Below, in pieces: positions 53,801 to 61,221 of a stretch of 64,000 nt of DNA (the stretch's first letter is position 1; each line of letters opens with the position of its first letter). The stretch is taken from contig FP929003.1 in assembly GCA_000196815.1 (NCBI GenBank), forward strand, positions 3,433,501 to 3,497,500. The letters are read 5' to 3'. The notes under the pieces are model-generated. The model saw only the letters and a program-made list of their open reading frames with translations. It was not told the origin of the DNA and did not search any database. Both the position numbers and the translations under genes were made by a program. This DNA is from Nitrospira defluvii. GTDB taxonomy: Bacteria; Nitrospirota; Nitrospiria; Nitrospirales; Nitrospiraceae.

Positions 53801-53931
53801 GAACTCTCGATCTTCGGATACTGTTGCACCGGCAGCGTCGTCAGCGCCCGCCAGCCCACGAGGACGATCACGAGGTTCACGACCACGGCCAGCACGGGAT
53901 GCTTGATGAAGATGTCGGTAAACGAACGCAT
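50848..53931 (-). CDS. RND efflux transporter, MdtB/C-like type, pump 2
   Basis: A 1027-residue RND exporter. It starts SFTDIFIKHPVLAVVVNLVIV, has VLSVGLVVDDAIVVVENVERHVREGK in helix 4 and GLIAKNGILIVEFANTLQERG in helix 10, with ATVFGHLPLVLVSGPGAAARNSIG near the end. These features place it nearer to the MdtBC/MexK-like group than to AcrB. It lies 17 bp after the adaptor gene. Substrate unknown. Confidence 0.94.
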   Translation of the reverse strand: MRSFTDIFIKHPVLAVVVNLVIVLVGWRALTTLPVQQYPKIESSSIIITTVYYGAAAETVRGFLTTPIERVVSAISGVDYLESTSRAGVSTVTVHLKLNHNSTAALAEVTARLQQVRSELPAEAEPPAVEVQRADRPYASFYLSFTSPERTVPALTDWLLRTLQPQLATLTGVQRVTIEGGRQIAMRVWIDPDRLAAYNLSPGDVQAALRRNNYLAAVGRTKGNLVQVNLLANTDLRSVNEFQELIVADRSGAIVRLRDVARVEKGAEEAEMVAKYNRLEGVYLGVWPLVGSNEIEVAHRLREEMDRIRPTLPKDIDMQLVWDGTMFMESALKEITKTLGETILIVATVVFLFMGSIRTALVPLVAMPVSLIGAAIFMYAFGFSLNLLTILAIVLSVGLVVDDAIVVVENVERHVREGKSRIQAALIGSRELVGPIIAMTITLAAVYAPIGFQGGLAGSLFLEFAITLAAAVVLSGVVAITLSPVMSSRFVHPEGKEGKLTRLVNRGFDVTRAVYGRLLDGALEMRWAIVAASLLIMVAAVPLYLFSRQELAPVEDQSHISLFLEASPDSTVAATNSDSLKVVEAIRAFPEARFMWSLTSSWGGFGGLVAKDWRERTRSTELMYGEVFGAVSQIPGLRVFPRLDPPLPTPGQYDVELILASEVPAEQLLEMTGAVLAAGWQSGKFLYVDTDLKIDLPEARVVLDRERLADLGFDLAGVGQELGTLLGGAYVNRFNFYDRSYKVIPQIGDKDRATLDPLLDLKIKTPSGQLVPVSTFTHIETSTAPRTLNRFQQRNAVRIFGGVKPGVTKEEGLRVLETAAAAAVGPRVALDFAGESRQIRHEGSALTVTLGFAVVLIYLVLAAQFKSFRDPLIVLLGSVPLAISGALVFSFLDLTTINIYSQVGLITLVGLIAKNGILIVEFANTLQERGLSKTAALREASLTRLRPVLMTSAATVFGHLPLVLVSGPGAAARNSIGMVLVTGMTVGTIFTLFVVPVFYSLIAARHQPAVDVEESEAGALQLAAAKG

Positions 53932-53948
53932 GGGCCTGCTCCCCTGGC

Positions 53949-55073
53949 TTACTGTTGGCTGAGAAGGTGATCCGGTTCCGGTGAACGCGCCGGCTCGCCG
54001 GAGGCGACCACGAGCACACCATCGCGCAACTTGAACGCCCCCGACGCAGCCACCCGCTCGCCGGCGCTCAGACCGCTATAGATGACGATGTCGTCGCCGA
54101 GCATCGCCTCGCTCTCGACCTGGCGCACATGCGCGCGCTGCTTATTCTCGCGGTCCGGCTCAATCACAAACACCTGATCGCCACCCGGCCCCTTTTTCAA
54201 CGCATTCACCGGAACCGCGACAGCCTTGCGCGCCAACCCCACCGGCACCCTGATCCGCACGGCGGCGCCGGGAGCGGGCACGGCGGCGGAATGCTCGATC
54301 CTGGCGCGAACCATGGTATTGCGCGTGGCGGGGTCGATGCGGGCATCGATCGCCACAATCCTGGCGGCCACCGGAGAGGAGTCACCGGTGAAGACCTCGA
54401 CGGTCGCCCCTTGCCGCAATCCGAGCGCGACATGCTGCGGAACCGCAAAGTCCACATGGACCGCCTCATCGAGGCCCTGCAGCGTCGTCAGTTGCGTGCC
54501 TTCGTTGAGATACTGCCCGGGGTGCACGTCGGCCAGTCCCACACGGGCGCGGAACGGGGCACGGATCGTCTTGCGGGCGATCAGGGCCTTCGTGCGCGCC
54601 ATCTGGGCATGCGCCACATCGAGGTCTGCGCGGGCCCGATCGACTTCCTCCTGAGCCGCGGCTTGGTCTTGCGTCAATGCTCGTCGACGATCCAGCACGG
54701 TCTTCGCCAGGACCGCCTGAGCCTGTTGGGCCCGCAAGTCCGCTTCTTCCACCGACACATCGAGCGCCACAAGCACGGCTCCGGCCTCGACCGTCTGGCC
54801 GGGCACAAACTTGACCTGGCTGACGGTACCGGCCAGTTCGTTCCGCAGCGTGATCGAGCGCAGCGCCAACACGGTGCCGATCGAAGTGGCCGTCTGATGA
54901 TGTTCGACATCCCTGGCGACGGAGACCGACACCGATTCCATCGGTTCCGGCTGGTTCGCCGAGGCCGCTGCATTCGCCTGAATGCTGCCGTACTTCCACG
55001 CAGCCAGGCCCACACCGGCCGACGCCACGGTCAGGAGCAGCAACGAAGACCCGATCCAACTTCGACGATTCAT
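53949..55073 (-). CDS. RND efflux periplasmic adaptor, pump 2
   Basis: A 374-residue adaptor with an N-terminal membrane helix (SLLLLTVASAGVGLAAW), lipoyl segments LVALDVSVEEADLRAQQ and KTIRAPFRARVGLADVHPGQYL, and beta-barrel parts with VHVDFAVPQHVALGLRQGATVEV. ATG 55073 follows GGGAGGG; the predicted sigma-54 start point near 55140 rules out a longer form. First gene of the unit driven from that promoter. Confidence 0.92.
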   Translation of the reverse strand: MNRRSWIGSSLLLLTVASAGVGLAAWKYGSIQANAAASANQPEPMESVSVSVARDVEHHQTATSIGTVLALRSITLRNELAGTVSQVKFVPGQTVEAGAVLVALDVSVEEADLRAQQAQAVLAKTVLDRRRALTQDQAAAQEEVDRARADLDVAHAQMARTKALIARKTIRAPFRARVGLADVHPGQYLNEGTQLTTLQGLDEAVHVDFAVPQHVALGLRQGATVEVFTGDSSPVAARIVAIDARIDPATRNTMVRARIEHSAAVPAPGAAVRIRVPVGLARKAVAVPVNALKKGPGGDQVFVIEPDRENKQRAHVRQVESEAMLGDDIVIYSGLSAGERVAASGAFKLRDGVLVVASGEPARSPEPDHLLSQQ

Positions 55074-55151
55074 GACAGTTGCCCTCCCGGCAGGTTGCAG
55101 ATGGACCTGAGACTCTCCCGCTCCATCACAAAACTCTTTCATCCGTAATTA

Positions 55152-55165
55152 GCAACGACCGTTCC
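55152..55165 (-). promoter_or_regulatory. Sigma-54 promoter of RND pump 2 operon
   Basis: Minus-strand sequence CGGGAACGGTCGTTGCT (55167-55151) has GG at 55165-55164, ten bases, then GC at 55153-55152. It matches YTGGCACGRNNNTTGCW with two mismatches. Transcription should start near 55140, about 67 bases before the adaptor ATG. Confidence 0.75.
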
Positions 55166-55272
55166 CGCCAGGCCGTCCAACACATTCGAAGCTAAGTGCC
55201 CATTCGAATGAAGAAAATACGCTCTCGTCCGCGCCTACATCGTTGATGGCTGAGGCGAATGACGAAACCCGC

Positions 55273-55308
55273 CTGCCTGCCATTCGGCATCTGCCGAAAT
55301 AACGGCAG
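55273..55308. promoter_or_regulatory. Tandem 18-bp activator sites upstream of the 55-kb sigma-54 promoter
   Basis: Site 55291-55308 is CTGCCGAAATAACGGCAG, a perfect CTGCCG-N6-CGGCAG palindrome. The abutting site 55273-55290 matches 10 of 12 fixed bases. Their centres are 135 and 117 bp upstream of the -24 GG, the usual place for sigma-54 activator binding. Confidence 0.72.
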
Positions 55309-55353
55309 CGTTCAACCGACTCACACACTTACTGACTGAGGAGTCGTCCGATA

Positions 55354-56340
55354 TCAGCACACCGGCTCCGATTCGCTCTCACTCCTCGTGCGAAATGCCT
55401 CGATGGGCAGAATGTTGTATCGACGCCGTAGCTCTTCAACCTGTTCACCCATAACCGGCCAATAATCCCAACCATGGTTGAGGTCTACATTCATCGCCGC
55501 GCCGCGGCGCATCGCAATCAGGGCCTTCTCGGGATCGAAGAATCCGGTGCTGGCCTGGGTAATCGGCGTCATGCGGATGCCGACATGAAATTGGAGCAAC
55601 ACAAAAAACACGAAGAGAAACGGATCACGCCGTTGGAAGCCCGCGCTGAAACAAGCCACCTGCACTTCCTCCTCGGGAGCCGTGCCGTACCCGGACAGGA
55701 TGTGGGCACAATCGTGAAACAGAATGGGCTCCGGCGCGCCCCCCTTCTCGCCGGGAAGGGCGAAGCCGTTCTTCCGGCAATACTCCCAATAGCTCCGCCC
55801 CAACGAACCGGCCGGATACTGCGCCAAGGCCTGGTAGCGCGCTGCGACCGTCGGATCTTCGTACTTCCCGACCATGCCGGCGGCGAACTTGACGAGTCCT
55901 CGCAGGCCTTCCTGCTTCCAGATCTCGGTCACCTTTTCCCTGAGCCAGAAACGCCGGGCCAGGTCGAGACGCAAATGAAACAACTCTCGCTTGACCACAT
56001 GGCGAAGATTCGCGACCTCCGGCGCCGTGACCTGAAGGGCCGCGGCAAATTGCCCGACCAGCTCGGCCTCCCGGGGACTGACCTCACGATCGATCAGCGA
56101 CATCACGATCAGTCCATTGACCAATTGCCGTCTGATTTGCGGATCGGGCAGGTTCAACGCCAACTCTTCAGGCGTGATCGGCTCAAGGCCCGCCACCTCA
56201 TGATTCGTGCCGAAGACGCGCTGCACGGCCTGCATAACCTGCCGTTCGGAATCGTCGAGCGTACCGTCGGCCAGAGCCACGGCTTTCATCGCGCGCAGTC
56301 CCCAATAGGCCTGTTCCGGGGTCGGTATTTTCAGTTCCAT
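55354..56340 (-). CDS. TerB-like / Coq4-like two-domain protein
   Basis: A 328-residue protein. Residues ~10-130 resemble the TerB/TerB-like helical fold (AVALADGTLDDSERQVMQAVQRVFG; VMSLIDREVSPREAELVGQFA). Residues ~190-300 resemble Coq4, with HDCAHILSGYGTAPEEE, which satisfies the HDxxHx11E zinc-binding motif of that ubiquinone-biosynthesis scaffold. I infer a lipid- or quinone-related role. ATG 56340 follows GGAGG; the longer frame is not used. It follows the DedA-rhodanese gene by 41 bp. Confidence 0.72.
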   Translation of the reverse strand: MELKIPTPEQAYWGLRAMKAVALADGTLDDSERQVMQAVQRVFGTNHEVAGLEPITPEELALNLPDPQIRRQLVNGLIVMSLIDREVSPREAELVGQFAAALQVTAPEVANLRHVVKRELFHLRLDLARRFWLREKVTEIWKQEGLRGLVKFAAGMVGKYEDPTVAARYQALAQYPAGSLGRSYWEYCRKNGFALPGEKGGAPEPILFHDCAHILSGYGTAPEEEVQVACFSAGFQRRDPFLFVFFVLLQFHVGIRMTPITQASTGFFDPEKALIAMRRGAAMNVDLNHGWDYWPVMGEQVEELRRRYNILPIEAFRTRSESESEPVC

Positions 56341-56381
56341 GTCGTCCTCCATGAAGGAGAGCCGGTCTGCCGTTCGCTCGC

Positions 56382-57338
56382 TCAGGCCGCAACCTGCGGT
56401 CCGACAAATCCCTGAGCCCTCTCGCTGCTTTGCGTGGTGATCGCACGCCAGGCCTCGATGCCGCCGGCCAGCGGCCACACGCGAGTGAACCCCTGCTTTT
56501 GCAAAAGAAGCGCACCTTGAGCGCTGGCCACATCCGCCGGACATCCGCAGTACACGACCACGTCGCGATGACGCGGGAATTCCCGGTAACGACGGGCCAA
56601 TTCATCCAACGACATCAGCACCGCCGTGGGAATGCCCGGTTCTGCCTCCGCTCTCGCGCGGGGACGGACATCGATCAGCATCGGCGGTTCAGCCGCCGCA
56701 AGCTTCTCCGCGAGCTCTGCCACCGTGATGCGCGGCACAAGGCGGAGCTGCCGGTGCCGTTGCCAAGCCTTGAGGGAAACGAAACCGGCCAGCAGACACA
56801 CCATCATGAGCAGCAAGGCAGGCACCACCTGCTCCGAGTAGGCGAAGGCTTGCTCGATCTGACCGCTGAACGCATAGCCGAACCCCATCCCCGATCCCGC
56901 CCAGAACAACGCCCCGAGGGTGTCATAGAGCAGAAACAGGGGCACACTCAGCCCGACGATGCCAGCGAGCGGAGGGGCGATCGTACTCAACCCGGGAATG
57001 AATTTCGCCACAATCAACGACTTCGGTCCGTGCCGAAGGAAAAAGTCCTCCGTGCGCCGGACGCAGGCATCCGGTTCCAACGCGATCCGGCAGAGCAGAC
57101 CGAGGACGGGACGGCCGCGCCATTGTCCCGCCAGGTACCAGATCGCGTCCGCCATCAACGTGGCAAGGATCGCCGCGCCGAGCGCGCTGCTCCAGGCTAG
57201 ATGGCCGGTGCCGACCAACACCCCTCCCGCCACCAGCAGCGGCAGCGCCGGGAAGGGCAGTCCGACTTGCTCGGCAAACACAACGGCGAACAGGACGAGT
57301 GCTCCGTGCTGAGCCAGCATGTTCGTTAAGGATTCCAT
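56382..57338 (-). CDS. DedA/VTT membrane protein fused to a rhodanese domain
   Basis: A 318-residue protein. Residues 1 to ~200 are a DedA (SNARE-associated, VTT) domain with FAEQVGLPFPALPLLVAGG and FIPGLSTIAPPLAG, a family linked to lipid flipping and membrane homeostasis. A basic linker leads to a cytoplasmic rhodanese domain (~210-300) with active-site Cys near 264 in VVYCGCPADVASAQ, capable in principle of carrying persulfide. ATG 57338 is preferred to GTG 57341. Part of the unit after the 57-kb sigma-54 promoter. Confidence 0.88.
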   Translation of the reverse strand: MESLTNMLAQHGALVLFAVVFAEQVGLPFPALPLLVAGGVLVGTGHLAWSSALGAAILATLMADAIWYLAGQWRGRPVLGLLCRIALEPDACVRRTEDFFLRHGPKSLIVAKFIPGLSTIAPPLAGIVGLSVPLFLLYDTLGALFWAGSGMGFGYAFSGQIEQAFAYSEQVVPALLLMMVCLLAGFVSLKAWQRHRQLRLVPRITVAELAEKLAAAEPPMLIDVRPRARAEAEPGIPTAVLMSLDELARRYREFPRHRDVVVYCGCPADVASAQGALLLQKQGFTRVWPLAGGIEAWRAITTQSSERAQGFVGPQVAA

Positions 57339-57399
57339 CACGTCACCCCAATCTCCCGGCCTCGACGACCGTACGTCTCGTCATGACCATACCCGCGGC

Positions 57400-57690
57400 T
57401 TACCTCGAGACCGGCAAGGCAGCAAACCGCCTGGTTTCCGCCTGACTCGCCACGGCCCGGCGAATGGGATAGGGCTGAGTCTTTCCATCCCGCGAGAGGA
57501 GATGGAGTGCCTCAATCACATCGCCGCAGGCGGCGCAGGTCCAGGCGGTGATTGCCAGTGATCCGCTGTCGTCGACCACGGTGCGAAACGGTCCCGCGAC
57601 TCGATCGGCCTGTCCGTGGCGGCAGTTCGCCCGACTCGACGTTGCGGCAGCAACCATGGATACACATCGTCGGTTCTTTATGGATGACAT
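57400..57690 (-). CDS. Small Cys-containing hypothetical protein
   Basis: A 96-residue protein with a CAAC pair (AWTCAACGDVIEALHLL) followed by a basic tail, and two further Cys nearer the start (RRCVSM, ANCRHG). A metal- or redox-linked role is possible. ATG 57690 follows GAGAGGAG. It is first after the 57-kb sigma-54 promoter and 61 bp before the DedA-rhodanese start. Confidence 0.6.
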   Translation of the reverse strand: MSSIKNRRCVSMVAAATSSRANCRHGQADRVAGPFRTVVDDSGSLAITAWTCAACGDVIEALHLLSRDGKTQPYPIRRAVASQAETRRFAALPVSR

Positions 57691-57753
57691 GGGCGCTCCT
57701 CTCATCGCATTGGAATGAAGACTGAGGTCATGCTCGGATATCAGTCAGAGAGA

Positions 57754-57767
57754 GCATAGACTGTTCC
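57754..57767 (-). promoter_or_regulatory. Sigma-54 promoter of the CxxC/DedA-rhodanese/TerB-Coq4 unit
   Basis: Minus-strand CTGGAACAGTCTATGCT (57769-57753) has GG at 57767-57766, ten bases, then GC at 57755-57754, with three mismatches to consensus. It shares 13 of 17 positions with the 55-kb promoter. The start point would be near 57742, about 50 bases before ATG 57690. Confidence 0.7.
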
Positions 57768-57875
57768 AGCGATGTGGAATCCGTGACGTGCAGGGAGACT
57801 GCTTGCAGGACGGGGATTTACGCAGTAAGGAGCGTTGGGGTCGCAGATGAGGAGAATGCCGTGCCGACGGAATGA

Positions 57876-57911
57876 CTGCCGAGATGTCGGCAGGTGTCGA
57901 AAGATCGGCGC
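57876..57911. promoter_or_regulatory. Tandem 18-bp activator sites upstream of the 57-kb sigma-54 promoter
   Basis: Site 57876-57893 is CTGCCGAGATGTCGGCAG, a perfect CTGCCG-N6-CGGCAG palindrome. The abutting 57894-57911 matches 8 of 12 fixed bases, and 57856-57873 matches 9 of 12. The first two are centred 118 and 136 bp upstream of the -24 GG. The array touches the stop codon of the activator gene. Confidence 0.72.
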
Positions 57912-60511
57912 TATCGAGGGCGCGCGATGCCGAGCTTCTGCATTTTGGACTGGAGCGTGGTGCGCTTCATTCCCAGGCGGGCCGCAGCCCCGGCGTCGCC
58001 GCCGATGACCCAATTCGTCTCCCTCAGCGCCTTGAGAATGTGCTCGCGCTCGGCATCCTCCAGCGTCGTGGCCGATCCGTTCCCCACCGGGGCAGCGCGT
58101 TTCAGTTCAGCGGTGGAGACGAATAACTCGGAACCGGAAGACAGGATCACCGCCCGTTCGATGTAATTCTCCAGCTCCCGCACATTGCCGGGCCAGGAAT
58201 AGGCCTGAAGCGCTTTCATGGCCTCAGCCGGAACAGTTTCGATCCGTCGCTTCATGCGCGCGGCGAATTTCTGGACGAAGTGCCGGACCAGCAAGGGCAC
58301 ATCTTCCGCACGTTCGCGAAGCGGCGGCACCGTGATCGGGAACACCTTGAGGCGATAGTAGAGATCGCTGCGGAACTTGTGTTCCTCCACCATCTGGCCA
58401 AGATCCCGATTGGTTGCGGCGATCACCCGGACGTTGACACGAATAGTTCTGGTGCTGCCCAACCGCTCGAACTCCTGCTCCTGCAACACCCGCAGCAGCT
58501 TGACCTGAAGCTCCAACGGTATCTCCCCCACTTCGTCCAGGAAGATGGTTCCGCCGTCGGCCAATTCAAACCGCCCGATCTTCGTTGCGATGGCCCCGGT
58601 AAAGGCTCCCTTTTCATGCCCGAACAGTTCGCTCTCCAGCAGGCCTGTGGGAATCGCGGCACAATTGAGTTTTACGAAGGTCCGTTCCCTTCGATCGCTG
58701 AGACTGTGCAAGGCCCTCGCGATCAACTCCTTCCCGCTGCCCGTTTCACCGAGTATCAGCACAGTGGAATCGGTCGTCGCGACGGTCTGAACCTGTTTGA
58801 GCACCTGCTTCAGGGCGCGACTGTCCCCGACGATCTCCTCGAAGTTGTACGCAGTCTGAATTTCCTCCTCGAGATACACCTTCTCGTTGGCGAGCTTATC
58901 CTTCAGCGCGGCAATCTCCCGGAATGCGAGCGCGTTCTCCACCGCGATCGCGACTTGCTGGGCGACTTGGGCCAGGAGTTGCACGTCCTCCGGGCTGAAC
59001 CCTCCCTCACCGCGCCGGCAGACGTTCAAGGCCCCGAGCGTGCGATTGTGCGACAGGAGCGGTAAGGAACAGAACGACTTGGCGCCAAAGTCCAGGAGTT
59101 CCTGCGCCATGGGCGAAGAGTCTGCCATTTCTCTGAGCTCGTTTTCTCCGAATACGGCCGCCTGGCCGGTCGTGATCGCCTGGCACGAGGGAGAGCGTGG
59201 GCTCTCTTCGATCCGTCCTTCCTCGATGAAGCTTTCGTTCCGTTCAAAATCGAGAACGTGGATGCGCCATTGCCCCGTCTCGTCATTGCACAGGAGCAGG
59301 CTGGAGCCATCGTGTTGAATTACCCGGCGCAGACAGGCGCTGACCGCTGGAAACAGTTGATCCAGATCCAGGTGGGACACCACCGCATTGTTGACCTCCA
59401 GCAACAGGCGCTGGCGATCGCGCTCCCGCGTCAGCTGCCCCTGATAGGTCAAGGCCGTTTCGCCGTTAAGCGCATTGTCCAGGGCCACCGCCACCTGCTT
59501 GGCCACTTGCTGCATGAGGGCAATCTCACGTTTCTCATAGACCCGCGGCTGGAGACTGCCGAACCCCATGGCGCCCAGCCGGCGATGCGCCGTCGTGAGC
59601 GGCACGACACAAAACGCCCGTACCCCGTTCTCGCGAAACAACGTCATCAATCCGGGGAAGCGAGCTTCTTGCGCAACATCATGAACCGTCAACGGTTGCT
59701 GGGTTTTCCACACCAAGCCGCCGGGCGATTCCTCGATGGGTGTTTCGAGCCCGGGACGAAGGGTCGAGGGCTCCGAGGTCACCAGCAGCCACAAGCGCAT
59801 CTTGTCGGTCGCGGGGTCATGGAGCACCGCGTCGATGAAATCGAACGGCACGAGTTGGGGCAACCGTCCGGCCAAGTCCTCAAGCAGTCGGGTGAGGTCA
59901 CGATGGGAGGCGATCGATTCTGTCACGTCCAGCAGCAGTTGCAGCCGATCGCGCTCGTCGCTCAAGGCCTGGTGGTGCAGCACGTTGTCCACGGCAACGG
60001 CGACCAGTTTGGCGACCTGATTGAGAAACTCCACATCGGCATCACCGAAGGCGGAGGTTCTCAGACTGCCGAATCCGATCGCGCCGAGCCGCCGCATCGC
60101 CGTGGTGAGGGGACAGAAGCAGAGCGATTGCACGCCGATGCTCCGGAGCGCGCCGAGCCCGGGCTTGTACCGCGTTTCATCGGCCAGCGACGGGATCATC
60201 AACGGCTGCTGATGCGACCAGACCCAGCCGCTGGCGGACTCCTCCATCGGAATTTCCATGCCGTCCAGTCGGTTCGTTACCCCTAGCGCCTCAACCGTTT
60301 CAAGCACATGCACCTTCATGACCTGCTTCGCCGGATCGTGCAGCACCAGGCCGATGAAATCGAACGGGGCGACAGCGGGCAGCCGTTGTGCGAGGTCTCG
60401 AAACAGGGCCGGGAGATCCCTGTGCAGAGAAATCGCTTCGGCAACCTGCAGGAGGGCCTTGCGCGGATCGCCGGCGCTCGTTTCGAGTTCGGTCGGAAGG
60501 GTATCTCGCAT
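57911..60511 (-). CDS. Sigma-54-dependent activator with three GAF domains (FhlA-like)
   Basis: An 866-residue regulator. Three GAF domains occupy residues ~15-170, ~190-345 and ~365-530. The AAA+ domain follows with GETGSGKE near 587, the sigma-54-contacting GAFTGA near 634 and FLDEVGEIP. A Fis-type helix-turn-helix ends the protein (AAARLGMKRTTLQSKMQKLGI), close to that of FhlA. There is no receiver domain, so control is by ligand binding to GAF domains. ATG 60511 is the family-like start; its ribosome site is weak. It is the obvious candidate to bind the CTGCCG-N6-CGGCAG sites. Confidence 0.93.
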   Translation of the reverse strand: MRDTLPTELETSAGDPRKALLQVAEAISLHRDLPALFRDLAQRLPAVAPFDFIGLVLHDPAKQVMKVHVLETVEALGVTNRLDGMEIPMEESASGWVWSHQQPLMIPSLADETRYKPGLGALRSIGVQSLCFCPLTTAMRRLGAIGFGSLRTSAFGDADVEFLNQVAKLVAVAVDNVLHHQALSDERDRLQLLLDVTESIASHRDLTRLLEDLAGRLPQLVPFDFIDAVLHDPATDKMRLWLLVTSEPSTLRPGLETPIEESPGGLVWKTQQPLTVHDVAQEARFPGLMTLFRENGVRAFCVVPLTTAHRRLGAMGFGSLQPRVYEKREIALMQQVAKQVAVALDNALNGETALTYQGQLTRERDRQRLLLEVNNAVVSHLDLDQLFPAVSACLRRVIQHDGSSLLLCNDETGQWRIHVLDFERNESFIEEGRIEESPRSPSCQAITTGQAAVFGENELREMADSSPMAQELLDFGAKSFCSLPLLSHNRTLGALNVCRRGEGGFSPEDVQLLAQVAQQVAIAVENALAFREIAALKDKLANEKVYLEEEIQTAYNFEEIVGDSRALKQVLKQVQTVATTDSTVLILGETGSGKELIARALHSLSDRRERTFVKLNCAAIPTGLLESELFGHEKGAFTGAIATKIGRFELADGGTIFLDEVGEIPLELQVKLLRVLQEQEFERLGSTRTIRVNVRVIAATNRDLGQMVEEHKFRSDLYYRLKVFPITVPPLRERAEDVPLLVRHFVQKFAARMKRRIETVPAEAMKALQAYSWPGNVRELENYIERAVILSSGSELFVSTAELKRAAPVGNGSATTLEDAEREHILKALRETNWVIGGDAGAAARLGMKRTTLQSKMQKLGIARPR

Positions 60512-60624
60512 GGGGAATAGTATGGGGAGTCCGGATGTCCGGACGCAACTAGAGAATGCTTCCCCCTGCCATGGAGAGGACGATGCTGCAGCGGTCGAAC
60601 AACCGGAGGCAGCCGGCACCGGCG

Positions 60625-60954
60625 CTATTTCGTACGGCTCTTCACTACGACAGCAGCCACTTGGTCCAGGCGCAGGGTGGCATCGAAGAATTCCATTCCA
60701 CCCAGCTCGCTGAGCACCACCGCCTGCGTCCCGACCTTCGCCACTTTCCCGTCGAGATCCTGCCCTGAGAGCAGCTTGACCTTCACCCGTTTGCCTACTT
60801 GCTGTTCAAGGACCTGCCGGACGACCTCCGGACTGTTGAGCTCGACCGTCGGCTCCTCAGCCAACACGGTAGGGACAGTGCCAGGAGACCCGCCACATAG
60901 ACAGAGGAGCAGCACGGCCAAACCCAGTCCGATTCGTTCCTCACGACGCAGCAT
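60625..60954 (-). CDS. Small secreted protein with SH3/LSm-like core
   Basis: A 109-residue protein with a signal peptide (LAVLLLCLCGGSPGTVPTVLA). The mature part, especially KRVKVKLLSGQDLDGKVAKVGTQAVVL to VAAVVVK, has the strand pattern of an LSm/SH3-like barrel, here apparently periplasmic. AGGAGG precedes ATG 60954. It ends 113 bp before the sigma-54 activator; function unknown. Confidence 0.65.
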   Translation of the reverse strand: MLRREERIGLGLAVLLLCLCGGSPGTVPTVLAEEPTVELNSPEVVRQVLEQQVGKRVKVKLLSGQDLDGKVAKVGTQAVVLSELGGMEFFDATLRLDQVAAVVVKSRTK

Positions 60955-61221
60955 ACAAGCCTCCTTGCATTGACCATCAGCGTAACTGCCTGCTGGGGGG
61001 GGGCGATTCCCCGATTCACGTCGCGGGGAGGATACCTGGGGAACCACAGAAAGTCACGCGCGACCCAGTCCCTCCCCAGACCTACTCGATGCACAGGCCC
61101 CCCGCGCGCCGGGCTCCGTGACAAGGCGAGGAAACCGCGTCGGCTTTACAGAGTTTGAAGGTCGGGCTATCATCGGCCAAGCGCCATACGTACCTTCACC
61201 CAAAGCCGCAAGGAGACACCG

